64,000 nucleotides of DNA from Acidithrix ferrooxidans. Lineage in GTDB: Bacteria; Actinomycetota; Acidimicrobiia; Acidimicrobiales; Acidimicrobiaceae. The DNA is taken from contig NZ_JXYS01000007.1 of NCBI RefSeq assembly GCF_000949295.1, positions 1-64,000 of the forward strand. Reading direction: 5' to 3'. The notes under the pieces were generated by a model, which was not told where the DNA came from, made no database searches, and saw only the letters and a list, made by a program, of their open reading frames with translations. Below are positions 7,957-17,445 of this stretch, piece after piece; position 1 is the stretch's first letter, and each line of letters begins with the position of its first letter. A program made the position numbers and the translations under genes.

Positions 7957-10527
7957 ATGGAAGCAAATGAACTCAGAAAAGCCTTTACAGATTTCTTCGT
8001 AGAGCGCGGTCATACCTTGGTACCGTCAGCCTCGTTGATTCCTCACGATCCTACAGTATTATTTACAGTGGCAGGGATGGTTCCTTTTAAGCCGTATTTC
8101 CTCGGTGAAGAACAGCCTGCTTTCAGCCGAGCCACCTCGATTCAAAAATGTATGAGGGCTGGTGGCAAGCACAACGATCTAGATCAAATCGGCCGAACCG
8201 CCAGGCATTTAACTTTTTTTGAGATGTTGGGTAACTTTAGTTTTGGAGACTATTTCAAGAACGAAGCAATCCCCTATGCGTGGCAACTTGTCACCGAAGT
8301 CTTAGGGTTAGATCCGAACCGCCTTTGGGTCACCGTTCATTTGAGCGATGATGAGGCGGAAGCCATTTGGCGTGATAAAGTTGGCGTAAATCCCAAGAGA
8401 ATTCAGCGACTTGATGAAGACAACTGGTGGCAAATGGCCGATACTGGGCCGTGCGGGCCATGTTCGGAGATCTATTACGACAAGGGCGAGAGTTACGGTG
8501 CCGACGGCGGCCCCGCTTTTGGATCGGACGAGCGATTTCTGGAGATCTGGAACCTGGTCTTTATGCAATACGATAGGGCCGAAGACGGATCCTTGCACTT
8601 ACTGCCTAAGCCCTGTATTGATACTGGGGCAGGACTAGAGCGAATTCTTCCGGTTATTCAAGGTAAGGGTTCTGTCTATGAGACTGATTTGCTTTGGCCT
8701 ATATTGGCTGCAGGCGCGGCCTTGATTGGTGCTACCTATGGTCAAGATCCAGAAGTCGATGTGTCATTGCGGATCATGGCGGACCATGCGAGGTCAATGG
8801 CATTTTTAGTGGCGGACGGAGTGATACCTTCCAACGAAGGTAGAGGCTATGTACTGCGTCGGATCATAAGGCGGGCTGCGCTTCGAGCATGGCGAATAAA
8901 AGACGTAGAGTCTGTAATGATCACCCTCTTAGATGCAGTTATCGATAACTTGGGAGTCGCTTATCCGGAGTTGGTGACTGGAGCGGATTTCATAAAATCC
9001 GTGATCGACCGAGAAGAAAAGAGCTTCGCCAAGACGTTGAGAGCGGGATCTAACCTTTTAGATGCTGAACTTGAACGTGGTTTGCCGATCTCTGGGGAGG
9101 CGGCTTTTCGCCTTCACGACACCTATGGCTTTCCAATTGAATTGACTCAAGAGATTGCAATGGATCGAGGGGTCGAAGTCGACACTGCGGGTTTTGAAGT
9201 TGAAATGGACAAGCAGAGAACGCGTGCTCGTGCGGATCGTAAGGAAAAAGGCGGCGATAACGAGCTCAACGACCGTTATCGAGAGATTTTCGAGAGCTTT
9301 GGCCCCACTATCTTTAGCGGCTACTCCACATTGGGTGATCAGGGCCGAATTGTTGGGATTTTCAAGTCGGAAGGTCAAGACGATCTCTATGAGGTCTTTT
9401 TAGATCGAACTTCCTTCTATGGCGAGCAAGGTGGCCAGGTGGGTGATACTGGCGTAATCTCGACCGAGGGAGTTGTCGGTGAAGTTTTAGATACAAATTT
9501 CGCCTTCTCATCGTTGACAAGGCATATCGTTCGAATCCCAAGTGGTGAATTTCGAATTGGACAGAATGTTTCTATGAGCGTCGACCGGGCGCGACGAAAT
9601 GCAATTCGCAAGAATCATACAGCTACTCACCTTGTTCATAGCGCTCTTCGTTCGGTGCTAGGTGACCATGTAAAGCAACAGGGCTCTTTAGTGGCTCCAG
9701 ATCGTCTCCGATTTGATTTCTTTCACTGGGGTCCGCTTTTGCCAGATGAGATCATTAAAGTTGAAGAACTCGTCAATGAAGCCATATCGGCTAGTGAAAA
9801 GGTGGAGACCAAAGTAACCTCTAAATCTGAAGCCATGGAGATGGGTGCTATCGCCTTTTTCGGAGATAAGTATGGCGACTCAGTCCGCGTGGTGCGGGCG
9901 GGTTCAACGTCTATGGAGTTTTGCGGAGGAACTCACGTAGATGAATTGGGTGCGATAGGGCTCTTCGTGATCACACAAGAGACTTCTATCGGCGCTAACA
10001 CTCGGCGTATCGAGGCACTTACCGGTCTTGGTGCGCTTAGCTACCTAAAGGCCAAGGCTGCCTTGCTGGGTCAAGTTACAAGTGTTCTTGGCACCTCTGA
10101 GACCGAGGTTTTGTCCAGATTGGAACAGATGCGGATCAAAGAAAGAGAGTTAACGTCGACTCTCGCAGGCTACGAAAGAGAGCGACTTTCAAAACTTACA
10201 AAGGACCTTTTCTCTCGGATTGACGATGGTATCCTTATTGAACGCCTTGATGGACAGAATCCAAATGCTCTCAAAGAGATCTCCTCCATCTTGAAGTCGC
10301 ATGTGGGGTTGAAGTTTGTAGCTCTAATTTCACTCTTTGATGAAAATAAGGTTGCCTTGGTTGCGACGCGAGGCCCGGATTCGTCTATCGACGTCTCGAG
10401 CGCGGTTGCTGGCGCAGCAAAGGTTCTGGGTGGAGGAGTAGGCAGGAATGCAGATTTTGCTCAAACCGGAGGCAAGAATTATGAAAAGATCGACGAGGCC
10501 CTTCAAATCATTAAGAAGTCGATCTAA
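7957..10527 (+). CDS. alaS: Alanyl-tRNA synthetase
   Basis: An 856-residue class II AlaRS (866 if translated from the ATG at 7927). I prefer the ATG at 7957 because the protein then begins M-E-A-N-E-L-R, as in other AlaRS; neither start has an ideal ribosome site. The aminoacylation core shows R-T-A-R-H-L-T-F-F-E-M-L-G-N-F-S-F-G-D-Y-F. The editing domain has the zinc-binding H-T-A-T-H and F-C-G-G-T-H-V motifs for clearing Ser- and Gly-tRNA-Ala. The C-Ala domain ends with the G-G-G-V-G-R-N-A-D-F-A-Q-T-G-G glycine-rich motif. Length and motif order are complete. It opens the alaS-ruvX-mltG-aroE gene string common in Actinobacteria. Confidence 0.96.
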   Translation: MEANELRKAFTDFFVERGHTLVPSASLIPHDPTVLFTVAGMVPFKPYFLGEEQPAFSRATSIQKCMRAGGKHNDLDQIGRTARHLTFFEMLGNFSFGDYFKNEAIPYAWQLVTEVLGLDPNRLWVTVHLSDDEAEAIWRDKVGVNPKRIQRLDEDNWWQMADTGPCGPCSEIYYDKGESYGADGGPAFGSDERFLEIWNLVFMQYDRAEDGSLHLLPKPCIDTGAGLERILPVIQGKGSVYETDLLWPILAAGAALIGATYGQDPEVDVSLRIMADHARSMAFLVADGVIPSNEGRGYVLRRIIRRAALRAWRIKDVESVMITLLDAVIDNLGVAYPELVTGADFIKSVIDREEKSFAKTLRAGSNLLDAELERGLPISGEAAFRLHDTYGFPIELTQEIAMDRGVEVDTAGFEVEMDKQRTRARADRKEKGGDNELNDRYREIFESFGPTIFSGYSTLGDQGRIVGIFKSEGQDDLYEVFLDRTSFYGEQGGQVGDTGVISTEGVVGEVLDTNFAFSSLTRHIVRIPSGEFRIGQNVSMSVDRARRNAIRKNHTATHLVHSALRSVLGDHVKQQGSLVAPDRLRFDFFHWGPLLPDEIIKVEELVNEAISASEKVETKVTSKSEAMEMGAIAFFGDKYGDSVRVVRAGSTSMEFCGGTHVDELGAIGLFVITQETSIGANTRRIEALTGLGALSYLKAKAALLGQVTSVLGTSETEVLSRLEQMRIKERELTSTLAGYERERLSKLTKDLFSRIDDGILIERLDGQNPNALKEISSILKSHVGLKFVALISLFDENKVALVATRGPDSSIDVSSAVAGAAKVLGGGVGRNADFAQTGGKNYEKIDEALQIIKKSI

Positions 10528-10670
10528 CTAGTTGTTTCTGCAGGGGTTGAACATATTTGGCTTTAGATATAAAGCTCAAATAGCTGGCAATGAGCCTTGT
10601 TCAAGTAAATAAGATCGAATTGGTATCGTCAACTATTTGAGTCAACTCATTGTAACTTATAAGGTTTGAA

Positions 10671-11099
10671 GTGGCTAAGTATGTAGCGTTAGATCTAGGA
10701 AAGCGACGTGTAGGCGTCGCAGTTGGCAACAATTTGATTGGGGTAGCTGTTCCTAGCGAATCGTTCCTGGTGAGTGGCGATCTTATGTTAGAGATTGATA
10801 AGTTGGTGTCTCATCTGATGGATTACGATCCAAGCGTGATCGTAATCGGCGATCCTGTTTCTTTGAATGGAAGTAGTGGGATCGCTTCGAGCTGGGTACA
10901 TGAGATTGGTAATGAGATAGCTCGCGTTGGGAAAATAGAGATTGTCTATGTTGATGAGCGCTTGACCACCAGGTCGGCGACGAGGGAACTTGCTCAAACG
11001 GGCCAGAGAGGGAAAAAATTGCGTAGCCGAGTTGATTCAGCGAGTGCAGCTGTAATTCTTTCTTCTTATTTTGATACTATCAATGGTCACGATTCGTGA
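10671..11099 (+). CDS. ruvX: Holliday junction resolvase-like / 16S rRNA processing nuclease YqgF
   Basis: 142 residues of the YqgF/RuvX RNase H-fold family, thought to take part in 16S rRNA 5'-end processing and possibly recombination. The N-terminal A-L-D-L-G-K-R-R-V-G-V-A motif supplies the first catalytic Asp, I-G-D-P-V-S-L-N-G follows, and V-D-E-R-L-T-T with a C-terminal D-S-A-S-A-A-V-I-L supply the later acidic residues. The start is a GTG at 10671 with AAGG seven bases before it. Length is normal. It lies between alaS (143 bp upstream) and mltG, the usual neighbours. Confidence 0.92.
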   Translation: MAKYVALDLGKRRVGVAVGNNLIGVAVPSESFLVSGDLMLEIDKLVSHLMDYDPSVIVIGDPVSLNGSSGIASSWVHEIGNEIARVGKIEIVYVDERLTTRSATRELAQTGQRGKKLRSRVDSASAAVILSSYFDTINGHDS

Positions 11100-11190
11100 G
11101 TATGGGTTTGTCCGAGGTCTCCAAGGGTAGTTTGTTTATCTGTCCAGCAAGACGCTCTGTTAACTCTAGGTATTCAAGGGGAGTCTGATT

Positions 11191-12246
11191 TTGGTTGTAG
11201 AAGACCACGACCTTACTAAAAGGCGTCAAGTGACCCTTAGGGGTAAGGTCATCATTGGCATCCTCTCCATAGTGTTTATCGTGATAATTAGCGCTTTCCT
11301 AGCTTGGTCTTCTTACCAAAGAGGGATATCTGGAGCAATTAAAGGTTCGGTCGTGAATCTTTTGATAAAGAGCGGAGATAATTATTCTATTGTCGGACGT
11401 GAACTCGCAGGGTTAGGAGTGATTCGTTCTAGTTTTTATTTTGATATTTACCTGAAGCTAAATGCTCCTCCCTCCCTTCTTCCAGGTGAGTATACTTTTC
11501 ATAAGAATGAGTCGGCCAAAGCTGTAATTTCGGTCTTTCGAGGTGGCGCCAATGAGTATCGCCTGACCATCATTCCAGGGATGACCGTAGCTCAAATAGC
11601 ACATCAAGTTGCTAAAATTCCAGGTCATAGCCTCAAGAGTTTTGATAAAGCTCTATCGAAGGGCAACTTTAAAAGTCCATTTCTTCCTCCTGGTTCGACA
11701 AATTTGGAGGGTCTTTTGAGCCCTAACACATATTTTGTTCTTCCAAATGAGCCCGATAGTCAATTGATCCAAGAGATGCTGGATGAGACCACAAAAGTTG
11801 CTTCTCAGGCAGGTCTATCGCCAAGCACCAGGTTTGATTCCATCAGCGCCTATCAGGTTTTGATAGTCGCATCTTTGATTCAGCGTGAAGCTTTGTTGAG
11901 TGGGGACTACGCCAAGGTTGCTAGGGTGATATACAATCGGCTCGCTATACCGATGAACCTGCAGTTTGATTCGACTGTTCTCTATGGACTTGGCTTGACT
12001 GGTGGTTCGCCTACTTATCAACAACTTAAGATGGCTACCCGGTATAATACTTATTTGAATCCTGGATTGCCACCAACGCCCATCAGCGCTCCTGGAGAAA
12101 GCGCTATTCACGCAGCGCTAAATCCTGCAAGTGGGCCGTGGATATATTTCGTAACTGTTAGCTCAAATGGAGCAGAGGCATTTTCAACAACCTATAGTCA
12201 GCAGTTAGCTAATGAAGCTTTAGCTGGCCAGAGAGGGCTAGGATGA
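11191..12246 (+). CDS. mltG: Endolytic murein transglycosylase MltG
   Basis: 351 residues: a short cytoplasmic tail, one transmembrane helix at about residues 19-43 (V-I-I-G-I-L-S-I-V-F-I), a LysM-like region, then the YceG/MltG catalytic domain with Glu233 in L-I-Q-R-E-A and the downstream Y-N-R-L and N-T-Y motifs. It cleaves nascent glycan strands in the periplasm or at the outer membrane face and probably acts as a chain terminator for peptidoglycan synthesis. Start is a TTG at 11191 preceded by GGGGAG. The stop overlaps the aroE start by 4 bp (ATGA), so the two are translationally coupled. Confidence 0.92.
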   Translation: MVVEDHDLTKRRQVTLRGKVIIGILSIVFIVIISAFLAWSSYQRGISGAIKGSVVNLLIKSGDNYSIVGRELAGLGVIRSSFYFDIYLKLNAPPSLLPGEYTFHKNESAKAVISVFRGGANEYRLTIIPGMTVAQIAHQVAKIPGHSLKSFDKALSKGNFKSPFLPPGSTNLEGLLSPNTYFVLPNEPDSQLIQEMLDETTKVASQAGLSPSTRFDSISAYQVLIVASLIQREALLSGDYAKVARVIYNRLAIPMNLQFDSTVLYGLGLTGGSPTYQQLKMATRYNTYLNPGLPPTPISAPGESAIHAALNPASGPWIYFVTVSSNGAEAFSTTYSQQLANEALAGQRGLG

Positions 12247-13124
12247 CAAATTTTGAAGTTGAGGCTCACCTATCATCGTGGGCCTGGCCCACCGGAGCCA
12301 CTAAAGTTTTAGCCGTAATAGGTGACCCTGTGGATCATTCGCTTTCTCCGGTGATTCACAATGCAGCTATAAGACGCTTGGGTTTGGACATCGTATATGT
12401 GGGTTTTAAGGTCGCACGCCAAGATATAGAGAGCGCGATGGCGGCCGTGCGTATCTTTGGGATCCAGGGACTGTCGGTGACAATGCCTCTCAAGAAGGAG
12501 ATCATACCTTTTCTCGATTCGGTAACAGAGCGTGCTCGTTTACTGCAGAGTGTAAATGTGGTCTATCGAAAAGGTGATCAGCTCATTGGTGATTCTACCG
12601 ATGGCCCAGCTTTGGTCGAAGCTCTTCGAGAAGATCATGGTATTTCAGTTAAAGGCAAATCTGTGGCAGTGATCGGTAGCGGCGGTGCCGGACGGGCGAT
12701 CTGCCTAGCTCTAGGTGAGGCTGGGGTTGGTGAGGTATACGTGGTGTCGCGAAACCTCTCGACAGCTGCAGTTGCAGCAGAGCTAGCTGGATCAGTAGGC
12801 TTTGTGGGAGTCCCCGCCGATATTGCGCGAGCCGATATCGTAATCAATGCGACCCCGGTTGGAATGGCTGGTACTCAACTTAGTGGTTTGAGTCCTATCA
12901 CCCCTGACCAGCTTTCATCTGGTCAATTTGTCTACGACATAGTCTATTATCCGGTGCAGACACCCCTGATGGAAGTGGCTGCGTCCAAGCATTTAGAAGG
13001 TGGCTCAGGAGTCTCTATGTTGGTGCAACTTTCAAAGATAGCCTTTGAACTTTGGACGGGAGTTGAGCCGCCGCTTGAAGAGATGAGAGCTGCGGCCAAA
13101 GCCGAAACTCTGCGCCGAAGCTGA
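12243..13124 (+). CDS. aroE: Shikimate dehydrogenase (NADP)
   Basis: 293 residues. It reduces 3-dehydroshikimate to shikimate in aromatic amino acid synthesis. The substrate domain shows G-D-P-V-D-H-S-L-S-P near residue 28, Lys84 in S-V-T-M-P-L-K as the catalytic lysine and Asp120 in S-T-D-G as its partner. The nucleotide-binding loop is G-S-G-G-A-G-R-A at 145-152, and I-N-A-T-P-V-G-M follows. Translationally coupled to mltG through an ATGA overlap. A type IV pilus gene follows 55 bp later. Confidence 0.95.
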   Translation: MTNFEVEAHLSSWAWPTGATKVLAVIGDPVDHSLSPVIHNAAIRRLGLDIVYVGFKVARQDIESAMAAVRIFGIQGLSVTMPLKKEIIPFLDSVTERARLLQSVNVVYRKGDQLIGDSTDGPALVEALREDHGISVKGKSVAVIGSGGAGRAICLALGEAGVGEVYVVSRNLSTAAVAAELAGSVGFVGVPADIARADIVINATPVGMAGTQLSGLSPITPDQLSSGQFVYDIVYYPVQTPLMEVAASKHLEGGSGVSMLVQLSKIAFELWTGVEPPLEEMRAAAKAETLRRS

Positions 13125-13179
13125 GTATTCGCTTCGACTTCACAAATAGTGTTGAAGTTTTGGTTAGTAACTGACGAAA

Positions 13180-14940
13180 ATGAAGTTGATGACTTTCCCG
13201 GTCCCACCTTCAACGCAGTTAGAACGTAATCAAAGCGCTCGCCAGAGTGGGGTAGGTGGTATCCTTTCCCCCTTAGCTCGGTTTTTGCTTCAAGATGGCG
13301 TGGTCTCGGAGGAGAACCTTCACAAGGCTGCAGACGAACAGAGAAGGCGTAACGTACCCCTGTCACGGGTATTGATCGAGAACAACTTAGTCGACGAAGC
13401 CATTCTTGGAAAGATCCTAGCTACACGTTTGGGGCTAGAATTCGTAGATCTAAATAGAATATCCGTTGACCCAGCTGCTTCATCTTTGATAACACGTAAT
13501 CTTGCAGTCAAGCATGAGATGATTCCTATTTCATTTAGGGATGCGCGGGTGGTGGTGGCAGCGGCCGACCCCAACAATGTGCAGGGAATTGACGACTTTC
13601 GAGCATATATTCGTAGGGATATTGTCCTTGTTGTCGCCTCAAGAACTGCCGTGCTTTCAACTATCGATCGTATGGTTGGAATCGGAAATGAATCCGTAGA
13701 GGCAAATGCCATAGCGGCCGCTGAGGTTGCCGATTCGTCTAGTCATGAAAATGCCTCTGCACTCAAAGAGGTGGCCGAAGAAGGACCGATCGTAAAGTTA
13801 GTAAATGCGACAATTGCTCAAGCTGTAAACGATCGGGCTAGCGACGTTCATGTGGAGCCACAAGCAGATGGAGTTAGGCTTCGGCATCGTATTGATGGAG
13901 TGCTTCACGAAGTGTCGATGCTTCCAAAGAATCTGCAAGCAGGGATTATCTCACGCATCAAGATAATGGCGGATCTTAATATTGCCGAGCGGCGAGTGCC
14001 TCAGGATGGGCGGATTTCAGGAGTTATTGGGGGCCGATCGATTGATCTTCGAGTTGCTACCCTTCCAACCAATTATGGCGAGAAGGTAGTGCTTCGAATT
14101 TTAGAGAACGCTACTGCGATGATGGACTTGGCAGATCTGGGGTTTCTGTCGGACTCCTTGGCGCTCTATCAAGCCTCTTTCAAAAAGCCCTACGGAACAA
14201 TTTTAGTTACTGGACCTACCGGTTCTGGTAAGTCCACCACGTTATATGCAACGCTGAATGTCTTGAATTCGCCAGAGAAAAACTTGATTACGGTTGAGGA
14301 TCCGGTTGAGTATAGAATTCCAGGCATCAACCAGGTTCAAGTCAACTATAAGGCTGGCCTCAACTTTGCATCAGCCCTGAAATCGATTTTGCGTTCAGAT
14401 CCAGATATCGTCATGGTTGGCGAGATTCGAGACCAAGAGACTGCGGTTATCGCGACGGAGTTAGCGCTAACTGGCCACCTAGTTCTGTCCACTCTTCACA
14501 CAAATGATGCGGCATCCACTCCTGCTCGCTTGATTGAGATGGGCGTGGAGCCCTATCTGGTTTCAAGCGCACTTGACTGCATTGTGGCTCAACGTCTAGC
14601 GCGGCGTCTCTGTGATAATTGCAAAGTGGCCTATGCACCAACTAGAGCTGAGCTCGCTCCTCTTAATCTTGATCGCTGGGGGCTTGAAGTACCTCCGAAT
14701 TTGTACAAGGCCGAGGGATGTGGTGTTTGTTCTAATACGGGCTACAAGGGACGCTTTGCAATTCATGAAGTTCTCGTGGTAACTGATGACGTAGAGCGTC
14801 TTATTGCTGGGAATGGTAATAGCCATGATATTCGCGATTTGGCAATGGCCAAAGGAATGATACCCATGAAGGTTGCTGGATTGCGGCAGGTTTTAGGCGG
14901 AAATACAACTTTGGATGAGATATTTAGAGTTGTTTCATGA
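13180..14940 (+). CDS. pilB: Type IV pilus assembly ATPase PilB (GspE family)
   Basis: 586 residues. An N-terminal MshEN/T2SSE-N domain (about residues 25-165, with F-L-L-Q-D-G-V-V-S and L-G-L-E-F-V-D-L) precedes the secretion ATPase core. Walker A G-P-T-G-S-G-K-S is at 345-352; the Asp box and Walker B (D-P-D-I-V-M-V-G-E-I-R-D) follow, then a His box with T-G-H-L-V-L-S-T-L-H-T. A tetracysteine zinc motif is present (C-D-N-C and C-G-V-C). It powers pilin polymerisation from the cytoplasmic face. The MshEN domain in this family can bind c-di-GMP. The start ATG at 13180 lacks a good ribosome site; an ATG at 13189 is an alternative. pilT follows after 18 bp. Confidence 0.93.
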   Translation: MKLMTFPVPPSTQLERNQSARQSGVGGILSPLARFLLQDGVVSEENLHKAADEQRRRNVPLSRVLIENNLVDEAILGKILATRLGLEFVDLNRISVDPAASSLITRNLAVKHEMIPISFRDARVVVAAADPNNVQGIDDFRAYIRRDIVLVVASRTAVLSTIDRMVGIGNESVEANAIAAAEVADSSSHENASALKEVAEEGPIVKLVNATIAQAVNDRASDVHVEPQADGVRLRHRIDGVLHEVSMLPKNLQAGIISRIKIMADLNIAERRVPQDGRISGVIGGRSIDLRVATLPTNYGEKVVLRILENATAMMDLADLGFLSDSLALYQASFKKPYGTILVTGPTGSGKSTTLYATLNVLNSPEKNLITVEDPVEYRIPGINQVQVNYKAGLNFASALKSILRSDPDIVMVGEIRDQETAVIATELALTGHLVLSTLHTNDAASTPARLIEMGVEPYLVSSALDCIVAQRLARRLCDNCKVAYAPTRAELAPLNLDRWGLEVPPNLYKAEGCGVCSNTGYKGRFAIHEVLVVTDDVERLIAGNGNSHDIRDLAMAKGMIPMKVAGLRQVLGGNTTLDEIFRVVS

Positions 14941-14958
14941 GTCAAGGATTAGACCTAG

Positions 14959-16596
14959 GTGCTAGATAAGACAAAGGCGATTGCAGCATTAGTCCGGGAT
15001 GGGATCTCAGATCCGGATCGCTTGGAGGGGCTAACCAAAGATTCTTCGGGTGTGATTGAATTCGTAGACATTGTGGCTCGAGAATTTCAGTTGTCTCATG
15101 ATAATCTTTTGGCCACCGTCTCTGAATCCAACTCCGTAAAATATAGCGATGGACCTTCTGTGGTTCGATCTTCAATGGTGGATAAGCTCGCCTCTTTGGA
15201 GTTGTTTAAACGATTCTGGGTGGTCCCGTTCTTGGTCGTCGACGGGAGGCTGCAGATCTCGACTTTGGATCCTTACTCTGACGGTGTGATTTCGAAGCTC
15301 AAGAGTGCCTTGGTCGGCTATGGCATTGATATGGTCCAAGTATCTCGATCATCAATGGTGGAGATTGCCACCTCGATCTTTGGATCGGCGATATCTAAAG
15401 AGTTCGAGGAGTCAAATCCTCTTTCTCAAGGTGAATCCGATTCTAAATCAATTGGCGTTTCGGATCGTTTAGTATCGATGGCGCGGATGGATGCGTCGAT
15501 ACCCTCAATTGCTGAATTATTGCGAGTTACATCCGACCAAAGAGGATCAGACCTCCATTTGACCGTTGGGGCGAGTCCCACAATAAGGGTTGATGGTCGA
15601 CTGATAAGGCTCGATCAATATCCAATTCTAAAGCCGCAAACTATAAGGGAATTGATCTATTCCATACTCACTGATTCGCAGCGGGATCGCTTTGAAGCCA
15701 GCCGTGAGCTTGATGTTTCCTATGGCGTTGCGGGAATTGGGCGTTTTAGGGTAAATGTATTCATGCAGCGCTCCAGTCTGGGTGCAGTTATGCGATCGAT
15801 TCCCGACAAGATCGCCACTCTGGAAAGTTTGGGTTTACCTAAGGTCGTTTCTTCATTTGCGGATATCCCAAGGGGTTTGGTTTTGGTCACCGGCCCTACT
15901 GGCTCAGGCAAGTCAACTACACTTGCCTCGCTCGTTGATAGTATAAATGCATCCCGTGAGTGCCATATAGTGACGGTCGAGGATCCGATTGAGTTTTTGC
16001 ATAGCCACAAGAAGGCGTTGATCAATCAAAGAGAAGTTGGCGAGGACACCTTTGGCTTTGCGGAAGCGTTACGTCATGTATTACGTCAGGATCCCGATGT
16101 CATACTAGTTGGTGAGTTGCGCGATCATGAGACGATCTCAATGGCGCTCACTGCCGCTGAGACGGGTCATGCTGTATATGCGAGCCTTCACACTCAGGAC
16201 GCCCCACAGGCTATAGATCGAATTATAGATGTCTTTCCATCGCATCAGCAATCCCAAGTCAGAGTACAAGTTGCTTCGAGCCTTCAAGGGATCGTTACTC
16301 AGCAACTCTTACCGCTGGCAAGCGGGCATGGCCGGACGGTTGCAGCGGAGGTATTGGTAATTACTCCAGCTATACGCAATTTGATTCGAGAGGCAAAGAT
16401 CCACCAGATCTATTCATCCATGCAAGCCGGTGGAGCCTTTGGCATGCAGACCATGGAAGTGGCGCTCGCTCAGCTTGTAAGGGCTAGAACGGTAACGCCC
16501 GAAGCGGCACTGAGGGGCTCTTCGAACCCCGACGAACTCCGCAGGCTACTCTCTTCTTCCAACTCTTCCCCTTCTCAGCTACGCAGGGGCGCTTAA
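14959..16596 (+). CDS. pilT: Type IV pilus retraction ATPase PilT with N-terminal extension
   Basis: 545 residues from a GTG at 14959, against about 340-370 for a typical PilT. Residues 1 to about 180 form an extra domain resembling a degenerate MshEN/T2SSE-N module (residues V-V-P-F-L-V-V-D-G-R-L are typical). The PilT core follows: S-D-L-H-L near residue 200, Walker A G-P-T-G-S-G-K-S at 312-319, Walker B D-P-D-V-I-L-V-G-E-L-R-D, T-G-H-A-V-Y-A-S-L-H-T and the PilT hallmark A-I-R-N-L-I-R-E. It disassembles pili during retraction and twitching. It lies 18 bp after pilB, likely one transcript. Confidence 0.92.
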   Translation: MLDKTKAIAALVRDGISDPDRLEGLTKDSSGVIEFVDIVAREFQLSHDNLLATVSESNSVKYSDGPSVVRSSMVDKLASLELFKRFWVVPFLVVDGRLQISTLDPYSDGVISKLKSALVGYGIDMVQVSRSSMVEIATSIFGSAISKEFEESNPLSQGESDSKSIGVSDRLVSMARMDASIPSIAELLRVTSDQRGSDLHLTVGASPTIRVDGRLIRLDQYPILKPQTIRELIYSILTDSQRDRFEASRELDVSYGVAGIGRFRVNVFMQRSSLGAVMRSIPDKIATLESLGLPKVVSSFADIPRGLVLVTGPTGSGKSTTLASLVDSINASRECHIVTVEDPIEFLHSHKKALINQREVGEDTFGFAEALRHVLRQDPDVILVGELRDHETISMALTAAETGHAVYASLHTQDAPQAIDRIIDVFPSHQQSQVRVQVASSLQGIVTQQLLPLASGHGRTVAAEVLVITPAIRNLIREAKIHQIYSSMQAGGAFGMQTMEVALAQLVRARTVTPEAALRGSSNPDELRRLLSSSNSSPSQLRRGA

Positions 16597-17445
16597 GACC
16601 ATCTTGGCGCCTTTGGGTGGAAATGGCGTTTGACTCTAAGACGCGTCTTTAAAATCTGGGTACCCATCGGAGATAGGTAGGGGTTTGCACTAAGCATGTC
16701 AACGGGACCAGAAAGAGAGTCGATCGATAATATTTTGATCCTGTAGCGGAGGATCTTGCCTTGCTTGTCAAGTTGACTCCTTGTTTTGGTAGATAAGCCA
16801 CCTTCATTTTGCTCTGTTGGGTTGAGGAGCTGATCCGATGGCGTTGGTTTGAGTGGTTATGGATTTATAACATCACTGACACGAAGATTCGCATCTATCA
16901 AGTTACCCAAAATAGTCCAAGAATTCAGCCAAAGCTGATCTACCAAAGCGATATCAGGGGTGGTTGTCCGTCCCAAGACACAAGGCTGTCGTAACGTCGA
17001 TAGTGGCAATCTATGAGTGATAAAAAACTTTTCACTTTTGTCACAAGGACTACGGCTATATCTTGAAATCGCCGTGGTGACTCTTTTTGAGTGGTTATAG
17101 CATTTTCGAGGTGCCAAGCTTGACTTTTGGATCAGAAACGCTATTCCAGCGTTTTTCTCGCGGAGGAGTTGGATTATCTGTCTCTGGGGGGTTTTAGGTT
17201 GAGCGATAGCCTTAGTAAAAACGGGGGATCTAGCTGTCTCCACTAGAGCAACTGGCAGATTTTGGTTAAGATGACCTTTCTTGGAGATGCGAAAGCATAA
17301 ACGATTTTACAACGGTATTGATAGCGTCTATACGAATTTTTGAGATCCGTGGTGATGCGATTTCGGGTTTTTATTACAGGTTCACATTCCAAGCGGTCGA
17401 AAGAGTAAGTGTGGAATATTCCCCGAGATATTTGAAGGTGCGGTT
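16597..17445. other. 849-bp gap between pilT and pilC without a supported gene
   Basis: The pilus operon is broken here. Short open frames (16809-16994 plus, 16857-17243 minus) show no family motif and no good ribosome site. A terminator-like structure lies at 17040-17081, and GATCCT/AGGATC can form a small hairpin near 16738-16755. No c-di-GMP-I riboswitch core was recognised. Confidence 0.45.
17040..17081 (+). terminator. Terminator-like hairpin in the pilT-pilC gap
   Basis: An outer GTCAC/GTGAC stem and an inner ACGGC/GCCGT stem are separated by an unequal internal loop, and the structure is followed by CTTTTTG on the plus strand. It is about 440 bases past pilT, so it would end either a long pilT 3' untranslated region or an unannotated transcript. 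Confidence 0.35.

Noticed and set aside
16857-17243. 128-codon minus-strand ORF in the pilT-pilC gap
   Set aside because: No ribosome site, no motif, and composition unlike the coding genes nearby; probably chance.
16597-17445. c-di-GMP riboswitch before pilC
   Set aside because: The GEMM-type core motifs could not be found by eye.
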